Of a stretch of DNA of 64,000 nucleotides, positions 9,187 through 20,921 are shown one piece after another. The DNA is from Alkalibacillus filiformis. Its GTDB lineage: Bacteria; Bacillota; Bacilli; Bacillales; Alkalibacillaceae. Made by a program: the position numbers and the translations under genes. The DNA lies in NCBI RefSeq assembly GCF_030814115.1, contig NZ_JAUSUP010000001.1, positions 868,001 through 932,000 on the forward strand, read 5' to 3'. The notes under the pieces are model-generated. The model saw nothing but the letters and a program-made list of their open reading frames with translations. It was not told the DNA's origin and searched no databases. The stretch's first letter is position 1, and every line of letters starts with the position of its first letter.

Positions 9187-10467
9187 TTATTTATACTGTT
9201 TAAATGCTTTATTCACTGCTTCAATTGTTTTTTCGATATCTTCATCTGTATGAACAGTTGAAAGGAACATACCTTCAAACTGTGAAGGTGGTAAGAAAAT
9301 TCCTTCTTCAGCCATCACTTTATAATACTTTGCAAACCACTCTAAATCAGAAGTTTTGGCTGTTTCAAAGTTGACAACTTCTTCGTCTGTAAAGAAGAAA
9401 CCTAACATTGAGCCCGCACGGTTAACTTGTAACGGTACACCGTAATCTTTTGCGGCCTTTTCAATTCCTTCTACTAAACGGTCTGCTTTACGATTGATCT
9501 CATCATATGAAGCTTCTGTTAACTGACTTAATGTCGCATAACCAGCAGCCATTGCTAATGGGTTACCTGATAATGTTCCAGCTTGATAAATATCACCAGC
9601 TGGAGCAATCATCTCCATAATTTCACGTTTACCACCGTAAGCACCTACTGGTAAACCGCCACCGATTACCTTGCCTAAGCATGTTAAGTCAGGTGTTACA
9701 TCAAAATGACCTTGTGCACAATTATAACCTACTCTAAATCCAGTCATCACTTCATCAAAGATGAGTAACGAGTCATGATCATTTGTAATATCGCGTAAGA
9801 AACTTAAAAAGTCATTAATTGGTGGTACTACACCCATGTTACCTGAAACAGGCTCAACAATGACAGCCGCAATATCATCACCATACTGTTCAAATGCATA
9901 TTTAACACTTTCTTGGTCGTTATATGGTACTGTAATTGTATTTTTCGCAATGGACTCAGGTACACCAGGGCTGTCTGGTAAACCGAGTGTTGCTACGCCT
10001 GATCCTGCTTTAATTAATAATGAGTCACCATGACCATGGTAATTACCTTCAAACTTTAAAATCTTACTACGCTTCGTATAACCTCTCGCTAACCTTAAAG
10101 CACTCATCGTAGCTTCAGTACCGGAGTTAACCATACGGATCATTTCGATAGAAGGTACACGGTCGATTAACAGCTTGGCTAACTTATTCTCATACTCAAC
10201 GTTAGCTCCAAAGCTTGTCCCTTTCTTCATTACTTCCTGTAACGTTTCAAGCACTTGGTCATGTGCATGTCCGACAATTAATGGGCCCCAACTTAATACA
10301 TAGTCGATATACTCATTTCCATCAACGTCTTTAATTTTTGAACCTTTACCTTCTTCCATATAAATAGGATCAACATCAACCGAGTTGAAAGCTCTTACTG
10401 GTGAATTAACCCCACCTGGAAATAGGTCGACAGCTTCTGAAAATAATTGTTGTGAACGATTAGTCAT
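9187..10467 (-). CDS. hemL: Glutamate-1-semialdehyde 2,1-aminomutase
   Basis: The 426-residue PLP enzyme moves the amino group of glutamate-1-semialdehyde to make 5-aminolevulinate, the second step of the C5 haem pathway. The PLP-binding lysine is K266 in [17 protein letters not shown]. The motif [12 protein letters not shown] supplies the aspartate that contacts the cofactor. It is the last gene of hemAXCDBL, 14 bases after hemB, with AGGAGG before its ATG, and is followed by a strong terminator. Confidence 0.97.
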   Translation of the reverse strand: MTNRSQQLFSEAVDLFPGGVNSPVRAFNSVDVDPIYMEEGKGSKIKDVDGNEYIDYVLSWGPLIVGHAHDQVLETLQEVMKKGTSFGANVEYENKLAKLLIDRVPSIEMIRMVNSGTEATMSALRLARGYTKRSKILKFEGNYHGHGDSLLIKAGSGVATLGLPDSPGVPESIAKNTITVPYNDQESVKYAFEQYGDDIAAVIVEPVSGNMGVVPPINDFLSFLRDITNDHDSLLIFDEVMTGFRVGYNCAQGHFDVTPDLTCLGKVIGGGLPVGAYGGKREIMEMIAPAGDIYQAGTLSGNPLAMAAGYATLSQLTEASYDEINRKADRLVEGIEKAAKDYGVPLQVNRAGSMLGFFFTDEEVVNFETAKTSDLEWFAKYYKVMAEEGIFLPPSQFEGMFLSTVHTDEDIEKTIEAVNKAFKQYK

Positions 10468-10481
10468 TGGAACGTCCTCCT

Positions 10482-11459
10482 TTATTCTTTAATCCATTTT
10501 GCGATATCTTTTGCAAAGTAAGTAATAATTAAGTCTGCTCCTGCTCGTTTCATTGAAGTGACTTTTTCTAATACAATTTCCTTTTCATCTACCCAACCTT
10601 TTTGTGCTGCTGCCTTAATTAAAGAATACTCTCCACTTACATTATAAGCGACAATCGGTTGGTTATAGCGGTCTTTCAATTCACGCATAATATCTAAATA
10701 ACTTAAAGCAGGCTTAACAATTAAAAAATCTGCACCTTGTTCAACGTCAGACTCAGCTTCACGTTGAGCTTCTAATCGGTTAGCAGGGTCCATTTGGTAC
10801 GTTTTACGGTCACCAAATTGCGGAGTGCTATGAGCAGCATCTCTAAACGGCCCGTAAAATGCTGATGCATATTTAACAGCATAGGACATAATTGGAATGT
10901 TCTCAAATCCAGCTTGATCTAATCCTTTACGAATTTCAACAACAAACCCATCCATCATATTAGAAGGAGCTATGATATCTGCACCTGCTTTCGCTTGTGA
11001 CACAGCTGTTTCAACTAACAATGGTAACGTCTCATCATTATCCACGAATTGGTTCTTAATTACGCCACAATGCCCATGAGAAGTATACTGGCATAAGCAA
11101 GTATCAGCTACGACAACTAAGTCTGGATATTGTTTTTTTACAAGTCGTGTCGCCTTTTGTACAACACCTTCATCATTGTACGCCTCAGAACCAACGTCAT
11201 CTTTTTCTTCTGGAACGCCAAATAAAATAATTGATTTAATTCCTAAGCTAACGACTTCTTTAACTTCATCTAATAGATAATCCAATGACACTTGATATAC
11301 ACCAGGCATTGAAGCTACTTCATTCTTTTGCCCCGGCTGTTCAAGAACGAAAATGGGGTAAATCAAATCTTCTGTATGTAATTTCGTTTCACGTACTAAG
11401 TCTCTTAGTTGATTGGATGTTCTTAATCGGCGATGACGTGCAAATGGTAAGTCTGACAT
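10482..11459 (-). CDS. hemB: Porphobilinogen synthase (delta-aminolevulinate dehydratase)
   Basis: The 325-residue cytosolic enzyme condenses two 5-aminolevulinates to porphobilinogen. A cysteine-rich zinc motif is visible ([12 protein letters not shown]), as are lysine regions for the two Schiff bases ([15 protein letters not shown], and [11 protein letters not shown]). The substrate-binding segment [11 protein letters not shown] is present. It begins one base after the hemD stop, indicating tight co-translation within the haem operon. Confidence 0.97.
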   Translation of the reverse strand: MSDLPFARHRRLRTSNQLRDLVRETKLHTEDLIYPIFVLEQPGQKNEVASMPGVYQVSLDYLLDEVKEVVSLGIKSIILFGVPEEKDDVGSEAYNDEGVVQKATRLVKKQYPDLVVVADTCLCQYTSHGHCGVIKNQFVDNDETLPLLVETAVSQAKAGADIIAPSNMMDGFVVEIRKGLDQAGFENIPIMSYAVKYASAFYGPFRDAAHSTPQFGDRKTYQMDPANRLEAQREAESDVEQGADFLIVKPALSYLDIMRELKDRYNQPIVAYNVSGEYSLIKAAAQKGWVDEKEIVLEKVTSMKRAGADLIITYFAKDIAKWIKE

Positions 11460-11460
11460 A

Positions 11461-12222
11461 CTATTCCTCCTTAAAATACTCTTCTACTTCAAAAGCTAAA
11501 GCATCGAGTGTATAAGTTTCTGGGACAATGACTTGATTAAAGCCAACTTTATAAGCATAATCGGCAGTCGTCTCTCCTATACAAAAGCAAGGTAAATGTA
11601 CAGTATTCTGAGCTAATCTTCCACCTAATGCAAAATATGCTTCGATCGATGATGGTGATGTAAAAACAACAGCTGATAATCGACTATTGGTTAGTACATC
11701 AATAATAGACTCTTCTTCATCTTGATTAGTTACTGAATCATATACAGTAAGCGTTAAATGGCTTATGTTATGTTGTGTAAATAAATCATCTAAAACGCTT
11801 CTAGAACGTGTTCCTTTTACTAAAAGCACATGATTTAATTGTTGTTCTTGTAACATTTGATTCCCCATTCGATCAGCATCGTACACGTCAGGCACAAAAT
11901 CAGCTACAAAGCCAAAGCTTTTCAACGTTTCAGCTGTTTTACTTCCGACAGTAGCCAACTTTTTACGACGCAACACTTCTTTGGAAATATTGTACTGTTC
12001 TAGTAAGTTAAAGAAGTATTTGATTCCATTATGACTAGTGAAAATAATCCAATCGAATGTATTAAGTGAGTGAAGAGTTCGCTCAGCATTTTCCTCATCA
12101 TACTGAGCGAACTTAATAAGCGGAACCCCTCTAACAGTTACTTGATCAAGGTCTAGTTTAGAAAAAGGATTAGATTGATCTAAGCTTCTTGATAGTAGTA
12201 TTTCCTTACTTACATTCCTCAT
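11461..12222 (-). CDS. hemD: Uroporphyrinogen-III synthase
   Basis: The 253-residue protein is identified partly by position between hemC and hemB. It also shows the two-lobe HemD pattern: [16 protein letters not shown] in the N-terminal lobe and [17 protein letters not shown] followed by [15 protein letters not shown] in the C-terminal lobe. It closes hydroxymethylbilane to uroporphyrinogen III with inversion of ring D. Its ATG overlaps the hemC stop in TAATG, so translation is coupled. The family is fast evolving. Confidence 0.93.
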   Translation of the reverse strand: MRNVSKEILLSRSLDQSNPFSKLDLDQVTVRGVPLIKFAQYDEENAERTLHSLNTFDWIIFTSHNGIKYFFNLLEQYNISKEVLRRKKLATVGSKTAETLKSFGFVADFVPDVYDADRMGNQMLQEQQLNHVLLVKGTRSRSVLDDLFTQHNISHLTLTVYDSVTNQDEEESIIDVLTNSRLSAVVFTSPSSIEAYFALGGRLAQNTVHLPCFCIGETTADYAYKVGFNQVIVPETYTLDALAFEVEEYFKEE

Positions 12223-13154
12223 TATTTTCCTTCTAACTCTTCTTTCGCTTCTTCTACTAACTTTTTTGCGCCTCTATTAATTAGTAATTCTGCAGCTTTC
12301 TCGCCAGCTTCGATTGGATCTTTTGAACGGACTGTTTCTTTTAGTACGGTCTTTCCATCAGATGAAGATACTAATGCTTGTAATACAACGTCATCTTCCT
12401 CTAGTACAGCGTACCCAGCGATTGGTACTGAACAACTACCTTCTAATAAACTTAAAAACTTACGCTCAGCTTGTACCGTCCTTGCTGTATACTCATTATT
12501 AATTTGATTAATAAGCTGTAGTAAATCTTCATCATCTGCACGACACTCTAACGCTAGTGCACCTTGTCCTACTGCAGGTAAACATATTTCTGGGTCTAGA
12601 AACTCTGTAACTAAATCAGTTGACCAACCCATACGTTTAAGTCCAGCTGCTGCTAAAATGATTGCATCAAAATTCTCTTCTTTTAACTTACGTAATCTAG
12701 TTTCAATATTTCCACGAATCCATTGAATTTGTAAGTCAGGACGATAAGCTTGTAATTGCGCACCACGACGTAAACTACTCGTACCAATTACTGCGCCTTC
12801 CTTTAGGTCATCTAGCTTAACATGATCTTCAGAAATAAAGGCATCACGGTTATCCTCACGTTCTGGCACACATCCTATCGTTAAACCTTCAGGAACTTGT
12901 GACGGCATATCTTTCATACTATGGACAGCCATATCAATTTCATGGTTGTACATCGCTTGTTCAATTTCCTTAACGAACAGGCCTTTTCCGCCTACTTTTG
13001 ATAAAGTAACATCTAGGATCTGGTCACCTTTCGTCACAATCTTTTTCACGTCAAAGCTGTACTCATCTGATACTTTGTTTAATTGATCAATAACCCATTG
13101 TGTCTGAGTTAAAGCTAAGTTACTTCTTCTTGAACCGATAATAATGTTACGCAT
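12222..13154 (-). CDS. hemC: Hydroxymethylbilane synthase (porphobilinogen deaminase)
   Basis: The 310-residue enzyme polymerises four porphobilinogens. It has the N-terminal [14 protein letters not shown], the VHSMKDMP motif and the cofactor-attachment cysteine in [11 protein letters not shown]. Arginines for the polypyrrole chain lie in [11 protein letters not shown] and [12 protein letters not shown]. It follows hemX by 10 bases and overlaps hemD by one base. Confidence 0.97.
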   Translation of the reverse strand: MRNIIIGSRRSNLALTQTQWVIDQLNKVSDEYSFDVKKIVTKGDQILDVTLSKVGGKGLFVKEIEQAMYNHEIDMAVHSMKDMPSQVPEGLTIGCVPEREDNRDAFISEDHVKLDDLKEGAVIGTSSLRRGAQLQAYRPDLQIQWIRGNIETRLRKLKEENFDAIILAAAGLKRMGWSTDLVTEFLDPEICLPAVGQGALALECRADDEDLLQLINQINNEYTARTVQAERKFLSLLEGSCSVPIAGYAVLEEDDVVLQALVSSSDGKTVLKETVRSKDPIEAGEKAAELLINRGAKKLVEEAKEELEGK

Positions 13155-13164
13155 GTTTTGCCTC

Positions 13165-13995
13165 CTAGTTTAATCCATGAAAATTTGATAGCATTGATAA
13201 AATTAAATAATTACTAAACAGTACTAAAAAAGCTATAATATATAGTCTCGCAACAGATTTGCCTACTAATTTTTTCGTTACCCTTATATATATAATGATA
13301 GAATAAATCCCAATCACGACAAATGACCCTACAGTTTTTGCATCTAACCAATAAAATAAATCATCAGTTGTATATGCCCACAACAACCCAAACACTAAAG
13401 AAATTAGAAGAATCGGTGTAGCAAAGACGACGAGTAAAAATGATATCTTTTCAAGTTGCTCTAAATTGCCAATTCTTTTAACCAGTTGACGCCACCTTTT
13501 CTTTTTCAGCAAGTAAAACTGTATTAAATACAGCGTAGCAAATGCAAAAGATAGTGTATATAGCGTATAGGCAACAAATGCAAGCACAATATGAGCCACT
13601 AATATCTCACCTACGAAATTCCCTGTTAGTTGCGATTGATCACTCGTTGCATAACTCATTAAAAACATCATCATCACTAAAAAGCCAATGATATTAATAA
13701 TGAAAACGACTAAGTCCATTTTGTAGAAATAGTTAACAACAATCGATACTAATAATATTAACCATGCATAAAAATATAAACCTTCTAAGATGTTAAAAAC
13801 AGGAATAAATCCGTATATGTAAATATTCGTAAACAGAAGAATCGTCTGTAAAACCCAAACCAATAAAAGTAACCAGAAGGCTATCTTGTTCGCCTTCCGG
13901 TTACGTTCAACAAAGTCATAGAAATAAAAGGTTACACTTAAGCCATATAGTATTACTATTAATTCGTAAAGTTTGAACTGTTCGAATATCCCCAT
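13165..13995 (-). CDS. hemX: HemX, CcsA-like integral membrane protein of the haem operon
   Basis: The 276-residue protein has about eight membrane segments and resembles the cytochrome c assembly (CcsA/ResC) family. In B. subtilis HemX lowers the steady-state level of HemA (known for the family). A conserved histidine appears in [17 protein letters not shown]. It follows hemA by 20 bases and precedes hemC. The start ATG at 13995 has GAGAGGGG upstream. Confidence 0.92.
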   Translation of the reverse strand: MGIFEQFKLYELIVILYGLSVTFYFYDFVERNRKANKIAFWLLLLVWVLQTILLFTNIYIYGFIPVFNILEGLYFYAWLILLVSIVVNYFYKMDLVVFIINIIGFLVMMMFLMSYATSDQSQLTGNFVGEILVAHIVLAFVAYTLYTLSFAFATLYLIQFYLLKKKRWRQLVKRIGNLEQLEKISFLLVVFATPILLISLVFGLLWAYTTDDLFYWLDAKTVGSFVVIGIYSIIIYIRVTKKLVGKSVARLYIIAFLVLFSNYLILSMLSNFHGLN

Positions 13996-14015
13996 GAGAG
14001 ACCCCTCTCATTTAC

Positions 14016-15380
14016 CTACTGCAACGCTCGAACTAAGCTTGCAATTGGTAGCGACTGATTAACTGATTCGTGACTTGGGTGCTTTTTACTCTGTTCTTCT
14101 AACTCTTGTTGTACTTCTTCTTCAATTCCAAACATACGCACAAAAAGTTTTAACATATCATCTGCATGCTCTTCGCCAGCCATTTCTTTCGCTTGTAGAA
14201 TCGGGTCTTTAAGCATTTGATTGACAATACTTTTCGTATGTTTATTAAGCACTTTTTTCTCTCTTGGTGTTAAATCTGGCATTTTGCGTTCGATTGATGC
14301 CATCGTATCTTGTTGGATTGTTAATGCTTTTTTACGCAATGCTGAAATAACTGGTACGACACCTAATGTTTTAACCCATTCATCAAAATCGGTCATTTCA
14401 ACATTAATCATTTTATCGATTTCTGTAGCAGCTTGTTTACGTTCTTCTAAGTTTTGATCTACTATGCCCTGCAAGTCATCGATATCGTATAGGAACATAC
14501 TCTCTAATTGTTCTATAGCTGGATCTAAATTACGTGGCACCGCAATATCAACCATAAATAATGGTTTACCATTACGCTTTTTAACAACAGATTTTAAATC
14601 ACTTTGTTGTAAAATGTAGTGATCCGTTCCTACTGAAGTGATGACGATATCCGCCTCTTCTAACACTTCATTTAGCTCGTCCATTGACTTAGCTCGTCCA
14701 GAAAACTTTAAAGCTACTTCTTCAGCTTTCTCCAATGTTCGGTTAACAACTGTAATGTTATGAACACCTGAACCGTGTAAATTTTGTACAGCTAATTCAC
14801 CCATTTTACCCGCGCCTAAAATGACGACATGTTGGTTACTTAACTGATTAAAGATCGTTTTAGCTAATTCAACTGCTGCATAACTAATCGATACAGCATT
14901 TTCACCAATTTCTGTCTCTTTATGTGCACGTTTAGCTGTTGTAATCGCTTGTTTAAACAACTGATTAAACATTAAACCTGATGCACCATCATTTTGGGCT
15001 TTGTTAAATGAATCTTTAACTTGTCCTAAAATTTGAGTCTCACCTAATACCATCGAGTCTAACCCAGCAGCAACATTAAATAGATGTTTAATTGCTTCTT
15101 TCTCTTCTTTCAATTCAATGAAATTAGCAACATAGTCAACATCCATCGAGAACCAATCAGCTAAAAATTTCTTTACATAATAACGACCAGTATGTAACTG
15201 GTCAGATACGACATATAATTCTGTGCGATTACATGTTGAGACGATCACATTTTCCAAAATGCTCTTCTCTTCGTTTAATTTTGTCATCGCTTCGCTTATT
15301 TGGTCATCAGAGAAAGTTAACTTCTCCCTTATTTCTACTGGGGCTGTTCGATAATTAATTGTAACTACAACAAAATGCAT
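14016..15380 (-). CDS. hemA: Glutamyl-tRNA reductase
   Basis: The 454-residue enzyme reduces glutamyl-tRNA to glutamate-1-semialdehyde, the committed step of haem synthesis. The catalytic cysteine is C50 in [13 protein letters not shown]. The NADPH-binding segment is [14 protein letters not shown]. The C-terminal helical dimerisation domain contains the family pattern [21 protein letters not shown]. It is the first gene of the operon, starting ATG with AAGGGGTG, and a PerR-type box overlaps its likely -10 region. Confidence 0.97.
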   Translation of the reverse strand: MHFVVVTINYRTAPVEIREKLTFSDDQISEAMTKLNEEKSILENVIVSTCNRTELYVVSDQLHTGRYYVKKFLADWFSMDVDYVANFIELKEEKEAIKHLFNVAAGLDSMVLGETQILGQVKDSFNKAQNDGASGLMFNQLFKQAITTAKRAHKETEIGENAVSISYAAVELAKTIFNQLSNQHVVILGAGKMGELAVQNLHGSGVHNITVVNRTLEKAEEVALKFSGRAKSMDELNEVLEEADIVITSVGTDHYILQQSDLKSVVKKRNGKPLFMVDIAVPRNLDPAIEQLESMFLYDIDDLQGIVDQNLEERKQAATEIDKMINVEMTDFDEWVKTLGVVPVISALRKKALTIQQDTMASIERKMPDLTPREKKVLNKHTKSIVNQMLKDPILQAKEMAGEEHADDMLKLFVRMFGIEEEVQQELEEQSKKHPSHESVNQSLPIASLVRALQ

Positions 15381-15413
15381 CCCAATTCACCCCTTGCATC
15401 GCTCGAACTAATC

Positions 15414-15428
15414 TAATTATTATTATAA
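15414..15428 (-). promoter_or_regulatory. PerR-type operator overlapping the hemA -10 region
   Basis: The minus strand reads TTATAATAATAATTA. Against the PerR box TTATAAT-N-ATTATAA it matches 12 of 14 positions, with the upstream half perfect. The TATAAT inside could be the -10; no good -35 is seen. In B. subtilis hemA is a known PerR target. Confidence 0.55.
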
Positions 15429-15580
15429 CAAGAAAAAATAGTACAAAACCTTTATTTGAATGAACAAATTATGAAAATTTATGATAAGATTTATTTAGAA
15501 TGATTATTAATAACTATATGTAGACTATCATATCGGCATCGAACCATCAAGAATTTTGTCTATAGAGGAGACTTTTTTAT

Positions 15581-16060
15581 ATGAAGCAACCAAAAAGCTT
15601 TTTAGCCATTATACTGATTGGTTTTGGTATTTACTTTTTAATCCAACAATACCATATCCCTTTTATATCTCAATTTAATACTTGGCCTAGCATATTAGTT
15701 ATAATCGGTACAGCCTTCATATTTAATGCTTACGGAAATAGGCAGTATGATAATATCGTACCAGGTGTGATTCTTTTTGGATTAGGTATTCATTTCCATG
15801 CTTTATATTATAGCGCAAATTGGATTGACCATTGGGGGATGTATACTTTAATTATTGGTATAGCGTTTATATTACGTGCTCAAAAAACGAGCCAAGGGAC
15901 TGTAATCGGTATTGTATTGATTATTTTATCGTTTATTGCACTTACTTCATTTGCCATGCCTAGCTGGTTCGGCTGGTTTGATTACATGTTTAACATGATC
16001 GAGCAGTTTTGGCCAATTTTACTCATTATTTTTGGTTTCATTTTATTATTTAAAAAATAA
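15581..16060 (+). CDS. LiaI/LiaF-type four-helix membrane protein
   Basis: The 159-residue protein has several hydrophobic segments (about 8-24, 34-50, 60-80, 88-102, 108-124 and 138-158). It repeats a pattern with WPSILVIIG and WPILLIIFGFILL, as in the membrane portion of LiaI/LiaF-like and DUF5668-type proteins. It lacks the cytoplasmic C-terminal domain of LiaF. GAGGAG precedes its ATG. It is transcribed away from hemA and sits where B. subtilis has ysxD; whether it is the same gene I cannot say. Confidence 0.75.
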   Translation: MKQPKSFLAIILIGFGIYFLIQQYHIPFISQFNTWPSILVIIGTAFIFNAYGNRQYDNIVPGVILFGLGIHFHALYYSANWIDHWGMYTLIIGIAFILRAQKTSQGTVIGIVLIILSFIALTSFAMPSWFGWFDYMFNMIEQFWPILLIIFGFILLFKK

Positions 16061-16163
16061 GTTACTTTTAGTATGTTACTTTAGTACATAAATTATCCAA
16101 CTAAACATTTTAACTGCATGTAAGTTGAATCTTCAATTGATGTTTAGCTAGCTTTAAAGCATC

Positions 16164-16196
16164 AAAAGAGGCGCTGATTAGTTCAGCACCTCTTTT
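16164..16196. terminator. Bidirectional terminator between convergent genes
   Basis: The arms AAAAGAGG-c-GCTG and CAGC-a-CCTCTTTT give A- and T-runs on both sides. It serves the LiaF-like gene on plus and engB on minus. Confidence 0.8.
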
Positions 16197-16204
16197 ATAC
16201 AAGA

Positions 16205-16786
16205 CTATAGAAACCCTTTGATTTTTCCCCATACTTGGTCTTTTCCTTCTCCTGTTTCTGCCGAGAATGGAATAACTACATCTTCTGGTTCAAGTTCTAA
16301 GTCATCTTCTATCACTTTGAGATGTTTTTGGCGTTTAGGTTTAGCGATTTTATCCATCTTTGTTGCAACCACAATAACCGGTAAATCATAATACTTTAAA
16401 AAGTCATACATAATTAAATCATCTTCTGTTGGAGGATGACGCATATCGATTAATAAAACGGCAGCTTTTAACGGCTCCCTTGTCGTAAAGTACTCTTCCA
16501 TCATACGTCCCCAGGCTTCTCGTTCCCTTTTGGAAACTTTAGCATAACCGTAACCTGGTACATCAACAAAATAAAAAGATTCATTAATTAAATAAAAGTT
16601 TAACGTCTGGGTCTTTCCAGGCTTAGATGATGTACGGGCTAAATTTTTACGTTGAATCATCTTATTAATAAAGGATGATTTTCCAACATTTGAACGACCA
16701 GATAAAGCAATTTCTGATAGACGATCTTCAGGATACTGTGCTTTACTTACTGCACTCATAACGATTTCAGCTTGATTTACTTTCAT
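16205..16786 (-). CDS. engB: Ribosome biogenesis GTPase EngB/YsxC
   Basis: The 193-residue GTPase is needed for 50S subunit assembly. The G1 loop is [10 protein letters not shown]3 is DVPGYG, G4 is TKMDK and G5 is FSAETGEG. It starts 5 bases after the lon stop, as in B. subtilis lonA-ysxC, so the two are probably co-transcribed. Confidence 0.97.
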   Translation of the reverse strand: MKVNQAEIVMSAVSKAQYPEDRLSEIALSGRSNVGKSSFINKMIQRKNLARTSSKPGKTQTLNFYLINESFYFVDVPGYGYAKVSKREREAWGRMMEEYFTTREPLKAAVLLIDMRHPPTEDDLIMYDFLKYYDLPVIVVATKMDKIAKPKRQKHLKVIEDDLELEPEDVVIPFSAETGEGKDQVWGKIKGFL

Positions 16787-16791
16787 ATTAC

Positions 16792-19113
16792 TTACTCCTT
16801 TGGTAAAAGAGCGTGATCTAACACTTCATCTAAGTGTTTTACTTGGACGAAAGTTAAACCATCACGCACACTTTCAGGGATATCTTCTAAATCTTTTTCA
16901 TTTTCAGCTGGCATAAGAATCTTCGTTAATCCAGCACGGTGTGCGCTTAATGATTTTTCTTTCAGTCCGCCTATCGGTAACACACGACCTCTTAACGTAA
17001 TTTCACCTGTCATACCTACCTCTTTACGAACTGGACGATTAGTAAAAGCTGAGACTAACGCTGTTGCAATCGTAATACCAGCAGAAGGTCCATCTTTTGG
17101 TGTAGCACCTTCTGGAATGTGAATATGAACATCATACTTTTCATAAAAGTCATGTTCAAGTTCAAATTCATCTGCTCTAGCACGTACGTAGCTAAAGGCT
17201 GCTTGTGCAGACTCTTTCATTACGTCACCAAGTTTACCTGTTAACGTCAGTTTCCCTGTACCTTGCACAATAGAAACTTCAATGGCCAATGTGTCACCAC
17301 CAGCTTGTGTATAAGCCAATCCAGTTGCTGCACCAATTTGGTGTTCAGCTTCAGCTTGTCCATAACGGAACTTAGGTTTTCCTAAAAGCTCTTCTAGTTG
17401 TTTCTCAGTAATGATGACTCGTTTTTTCTCACCTGACACAATGAGTTTTGCAGCTTTTCGACAAACAGAAGCAATTTCTCTTTCTAAATTACGGACTCCG
17501 GCTTCTCTCGTATACATCCGGATTAGTTTAAGAATCGCTTCATCACGGAACTGCACTTTTGACTTCGTTAAACCATTTTCTTTAATTTGCTTTGAAATTA
17601 AATGTTCCTTTGAAATATGAAGCTTCTCTAACTCGGTATAACCTGCAATATTAATAACTTCCATACGGTCTAATAAAGGACCAGGAATCGTTGCTAAATT
17701 ATTGGCTGTTGCAACGAACATTACTTTTGATAAGTCATAAGGTTCTTCAACAAAGTGATCACTAAAGGAGTGGTTTTGTTCAGGGTCTAATACTTCTAAC
17801 ATAGCTGAAGATGGATCCCCACGGAAATCACTCGCCATTTTATCAATTTCATCCAATAAGAAAACAGGATTAATGGTTTCTGCTGTTTTCATCCCTTGAA
17901 TAATTCTACCGGGCATAGCACCTACATAAGTTCTACGATGGCCTCTAATTTCGGCTTCATCTCTCACACCACCTAAAGATGCACGTACAAAGTTACGCCC
18001 AACTGAACGAGCAATTGATTTAGCTAAAGATGTTTTACCAACACCTGGAGGACCAACTAAACATAAGATCGGTCCGTTAACTGATTCAGTTAGCTGTTGT
18101 ACCGCTAAATATTCTAACACTCGTTCTTTAACTCGATCTAAACCGTAATGATCTTCATCTAACACACCTTGGGCACGGTTTACATCTAAGTCATCTTCTG
18201 TTTCGTCTGTCCATGGTAAGGCAACTAACCATTCAATATAATTTCGAATAACAGAACTTTCAGCAGAGCTTTGTGGAACTTTTTCATAACGGTTTAACTC
18301 TTTATAAGCCACTTCTTCGATTCGCTCTGGCATATTGGCTTCAGCAATTTTTTCTTTTAATTGTGCAACCTCACCGGTTTTCCCGTCTTGATCGCCAAGT
18401 TCTTTTTGAATGGCTTTCAACTGTTCACGCAAGTAGTATTCCTTTTGAGTACGTTCCATCGACTTCTTTACACGTTGGCCGATCTTCTTTTCCATCGACA
18501 GGACTTCTTTCTCATTTTGAATCATTTCAACTAGTTGGTCTAAACGATCTGGAACATACGGTGTTTCTAATATTTGTTGTTTCTGTTTAACTTTTAATGA
18601 TAAATGTGAAGTAACGATATCAGCTAAACGGCTTGATTCAGTAATATCCTTTACTGTTTCATATGTTTCTCGTTTCGTCTTTTTAGACACTTTTGTATAC
18701 TCATCAAATTGATTAACTAATGTGCGCATTAACGCCTGCTCTTCGACACCATCACCGTGCTCATCTTCAACTGTCTTATATGTAACAGTGAAATATGGCT
18801 CAAGCTGTTCAAAGGATTCAATCTCTGCTCGCTCTAAGCCTTCAACTAAAATACGACTCGTGCCATTGGGCAGCTTGACCATTTGTTTAATATATACAAT
18901 AGTTCCAAATTGATAAATATCTTCTTCTTTTGGTTCATTTAACGATGAATCACGTTGTGCTGCCAATAACAGCTTATGGTCTTGCACCATTGCTTGTTCA
19001 AGCGCTTTGACTGAATGTTCTCGTCCTACATCTAAATGTTGTACCATTGATGGGTATATAATAACCCCTCTTAACGGTAATAACGGGATTTCTTGACTGA
19101 TGTTATTATTCAA
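16792..19113 (-). CDS. lon: ATP-dependent protease Lon (LonA type)
   Basis: The 773-residue cytosolic protease has an N-terminal LON substrate domain, an AAA+ module (Walker [10 protein letters not shown] near residue 355, then FLLDEIDKM) and a C-terminal protease domain. The catalytic serine is in DGPSAG (near 677) and the lysine in [14 protein letters not shown]. The start is TTG at 19113 with GGAGGTG about 10 bases upstream. The neighbouring lonB of B. subtilis, expected between clpX and lonA, is absent. I found no CtsR-type direct repeat upstream. Confidence 0.97.
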   Translation of the reverse strand: MNNNISQEIPLLPLRGVIIYPSMVQHLDVGREHSVKALEQAMVQDHKLLLAAQRDSSLNEPKEEDIYQFGTIVYIKQMVKLPNGTSRILVEGLERAEIESFEQLEPYFTVTYKTVEDEHGDGVEEQALMRTLVNQFDEYTKVSKKTKRETYETVKDITESSRLADIVTSHLSLKVKQKQQILETPYVPDRLDQLVEMIQNEKEVLSMEKKIGQRVKKSMERTQKEYYLREQLKAIQKELGDQDGKTGEVAQLKEKIAEANMPERIEEVAYKELNRYEKVPQSSAESSVIRNYIEWLVALPWTDETEDDLDVNRAQGVLDEDHYGLDRVKERVLEYLAVQQLTESVNGPILCLVGPPGVGKTSLAKSIARSVGRNFVRASLGGVRDEAEIRGHRRTYVGAMPGRIIQGMKTAETINPVFLLDEIDKMASDFRGDPSSAMLEVLDPEQNHSFSDHFVEEPYDLSKVMFVATANNLATIPGPLLDRMEVINIAGYTELEKLHISKEHLISKQIKENGLTKSKVQFRDEAILKLIRMYTREAGVRNLEREIASVCRKAAKLIVSGEKKRVIITEKQLEELLGKPKFRYGQAEAEHQIGAATGLAYTQAGGDTLAIEVSIVQGTGKLTLTGKLGDVMKESAQAAFSYVRARADEFELEHDFYEKYDVHIHIPEGATPKDGPSAGITIATALVSAFTNRPVRKEVGMTGEITLRGRVLPIGGLKEKSLSAHRAGLTKILMPAENEKDLEDIPESVRDGLTFVQVKHLDEVLDHALLPKE

Positions 19114-19274
19114 TTTAAGTCACACCTCCAATTACGGTTACAACTCAACTTCCTCTATTGCTATCTTTATTATATACATTTCATTTTAATCTATTTTGTT
19201 TATGAAATAAAATGTAGTAACTTCTGACTCAAAAAGCAACCAATTTTATCCATAAAAAGAATACAAAATAAAAA

Positions 19275-19303
19275 GGTACTCTCACTTCGAAGAGGAGAGT
19301 ACC
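19275..19303 (-). terminator. Terminator of clpX
   Basis: The 9-bp arms GGTACTCTC/GAGAGTACC are followed on the minus strand by TTTTTATTTTG, 23 bases after the clpX stop. Confidence 0.88.
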
Positions 19304-19325
19304 CTCTAAAATACGTTAACTATTG

Positions 19326-20603
19326 TTAAGCACTTTCTTTTGGACTTTCTTTATTTTGATCAACTACCGATCCATCTTCCATCACAAGCGTCGGCTTACC
19401 TTTTTCTAATTCAACCGTGTCTTTTGTGATAATACATTTCTCGATATCTTCTCTTGATGGCAATTCGAACATAACATCAAGCATGATACTTTCAATAATT
19501 GAACGTAAACCTCTTGCTCCTGTATTACGCTCAATTGCTTTATTAGCAATTGCTCGGAGTGCATCATCTTGAAGTTCTAACTCAACACCATCAATATCAA
19601 ACAACTTCTCATATTGTTTAGATAATGCATTTTTCGGCTTCGTTAAGATTTCTACTAATGCATCTTCATCTAATGGGGTTAGGCTACCAATTACTGGCAA
19701 ACGACCGATGAACTCTGGAATTAATCCGTAACGTAATAAGTCTTCTGGCAACACTTTTGTTAACAATTCAGATTCCTCTAACTGTTCACCAGTTGATTCA
19801 GAACCGAAACCAATTACACGTTCACCTAGACGACGTTTAACAACTTGATCGATCCCGTCAAATGCACCACCAACGATAAATAAAATGTTAGTCGTGTCGA
19901 TTTGAATAAATTCTTGATGAGGATGCTTTCTTCCACCTTGTGGCGGAACACTTGCTTGTGTACCTTCAAGAATTTTCAGTAGTGCTTGTTGTACACCTTC
20001 ACCTGAAACGTCACGAGTAATAGACGGGTTTTCAGATTTACGAGCAACTTTGTCAATCTCGTCAATATAAATAATTCCTTTTTCTGCCTTTTCTACATCA
20101 TAATCAGCAGATTGAATTAGTTTTAATAAGATATTTTCAACATCTTCACCAACGTAACCCGCTTCTGTTAATGAAGTAGCATCTGCAATTGCAAATGGCA
20201 CATTTAAAATACGAGCTAACGTTTGAGCTAGTAATGTTTTACCACTACCTGTTGGTCCTAAAAGAAGGATATTACTCTTTGAGACCTCTACATCATCATT
20301 TTTTACATTAGAATTAACACGTTTATAGTGGTTATAAACTGCAACAGATAATGACTTTTTCGCCTCTTCTTGCCCTATAACATAATCATCTAAAATTTCA
20401 CAGATTTCTTTGGGCTTCGGTACTTCTTTAAAGTCTTCCTGTTCTACAGTACCTAATTCTTCTTCAACGATCTCAGTACATAAATCGATACATTCATCAC
20501 ATATATAAACGCCAGGCCCTGCAACTAACTTGCGAACTTGGTCTTGTGTCTTTCCACAAAATGAGCATTTTAACTGCCCTTTTTCATCACTAAATTTAAA
20601 CAT
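19326..20603 (-). CDS. clpX: ClpX, ATP-binding subunit of the ClpXP protease
   Basis: The 425-residue AAA+ unfoldase feeds substrates to ClpP. The N-terminal zinc domain has four cysteines (CSFCGK and CDECIDLC). Walker A is GPTGSGKT and Walker [10 protein letters not shown]. The IGF loop that docks to ClpP is present as VIGFGSES. I chose ATG at 20603, which gives [10 protein letters not shown] as in B. subtilis and has GGGGTGA upstream; an upstream start would add 11 unusual residues. The gene order tig-clpX-lon is conserved. Confidence 0.97.
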   Translation of the reverse strand: MFKFSDEKGQLKCSFCGKTQDQVRKLVAGPGVYICDECIDLCTEIVEEELGTVEQEDFKEVPKPKEICEILDDYVIGQEEAKKSLSVAVYNHYKRVNSNVKNDDVEVSKSNILLLGPTGSGKTLLAQTLARILNVPFAIADATSLTEAGYVGEDVENILLKLIQSADYDVEKAEKGIIYIDEIDKVARKSENPSITRDVSGEGVQQALLKILEGTQASVPPQGGRKHPHQEFIQIDTTNILFIVGGAFDGIDQVVKRRLGERVIGFGSESTGEQLEESELLTKVLPEDLLRYGLIPEFIGRLPVIGSLTPLDEDALVEILTKPKNALSKQYEKLFDIDGVELELQDDALRAIANKAIERNTGARGLRSIIESIMLDVMFELPSREDIEKCIITKDTVELEKGKPTLVMEDGSVVDQNKESPKESA

Positions 20604-20726
20604 ACATTCACCCCATAATGATCTATATTTAACCACTACGAATTATCATTAATTTTAATAAAAAAGCATGGTTTTAAACAGGTAATTTTTGATCTTATTT
20701 CTTAAGCTTTAACCTTCACATTCTCC

Positions 20727-20755
20727 ATTATGTACTTCTAAGTCAATTAAGTCAA
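20727..20755 (-). promoter_or_regulatory. Probable sigma-A promoter of clpX
   Basis: TTGACT (20755-20750), a 17-base spacer and CATAAT (20732-20727) on the minus strand, about 125 bases ahead of clpX. A second TTGACT lies in the spacer. The rest of the gap holds nothing I recognise. Confidence 0.5.
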
Positions 20756-20878
20756 AAGAAAAACTTATTCATATTATATGTACAAAAAAACTATTTGTTC
20801 GAATCATTTTATCATTGATTGATCAATATTACTATAGCCTATGTTCAAAATTACCAAAACATTAATTATAGTGCAAAA

Positions 20879-20904
20879 CAAGGCACGTAAAATTACGCGC
20901 CTTG
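20879..20904 (-). terminator. Terminator of tig
   Basis: The arms CAAGGC-a-CGTAA and TTACG-c-GCCTTG are followed by TTTTGC on the minus strand, 18 bases after the tig stop. Confidence 0.8.
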
Positions 20905-20921
20905 CTTATACACTTGTGAAA

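Noticed and set aside
16105-16150. Inverted repeat CTAAACAT/ATGTTTAG in the gap after the LiaF-like gene
   Set aside because: The arms are short and about 30 bases apart, with no T-run; a true terminator lies just downstream.
19114-19260. CtsR operator upstream of lon
   Set aside because: No GGTCAAA direct repeat was found.
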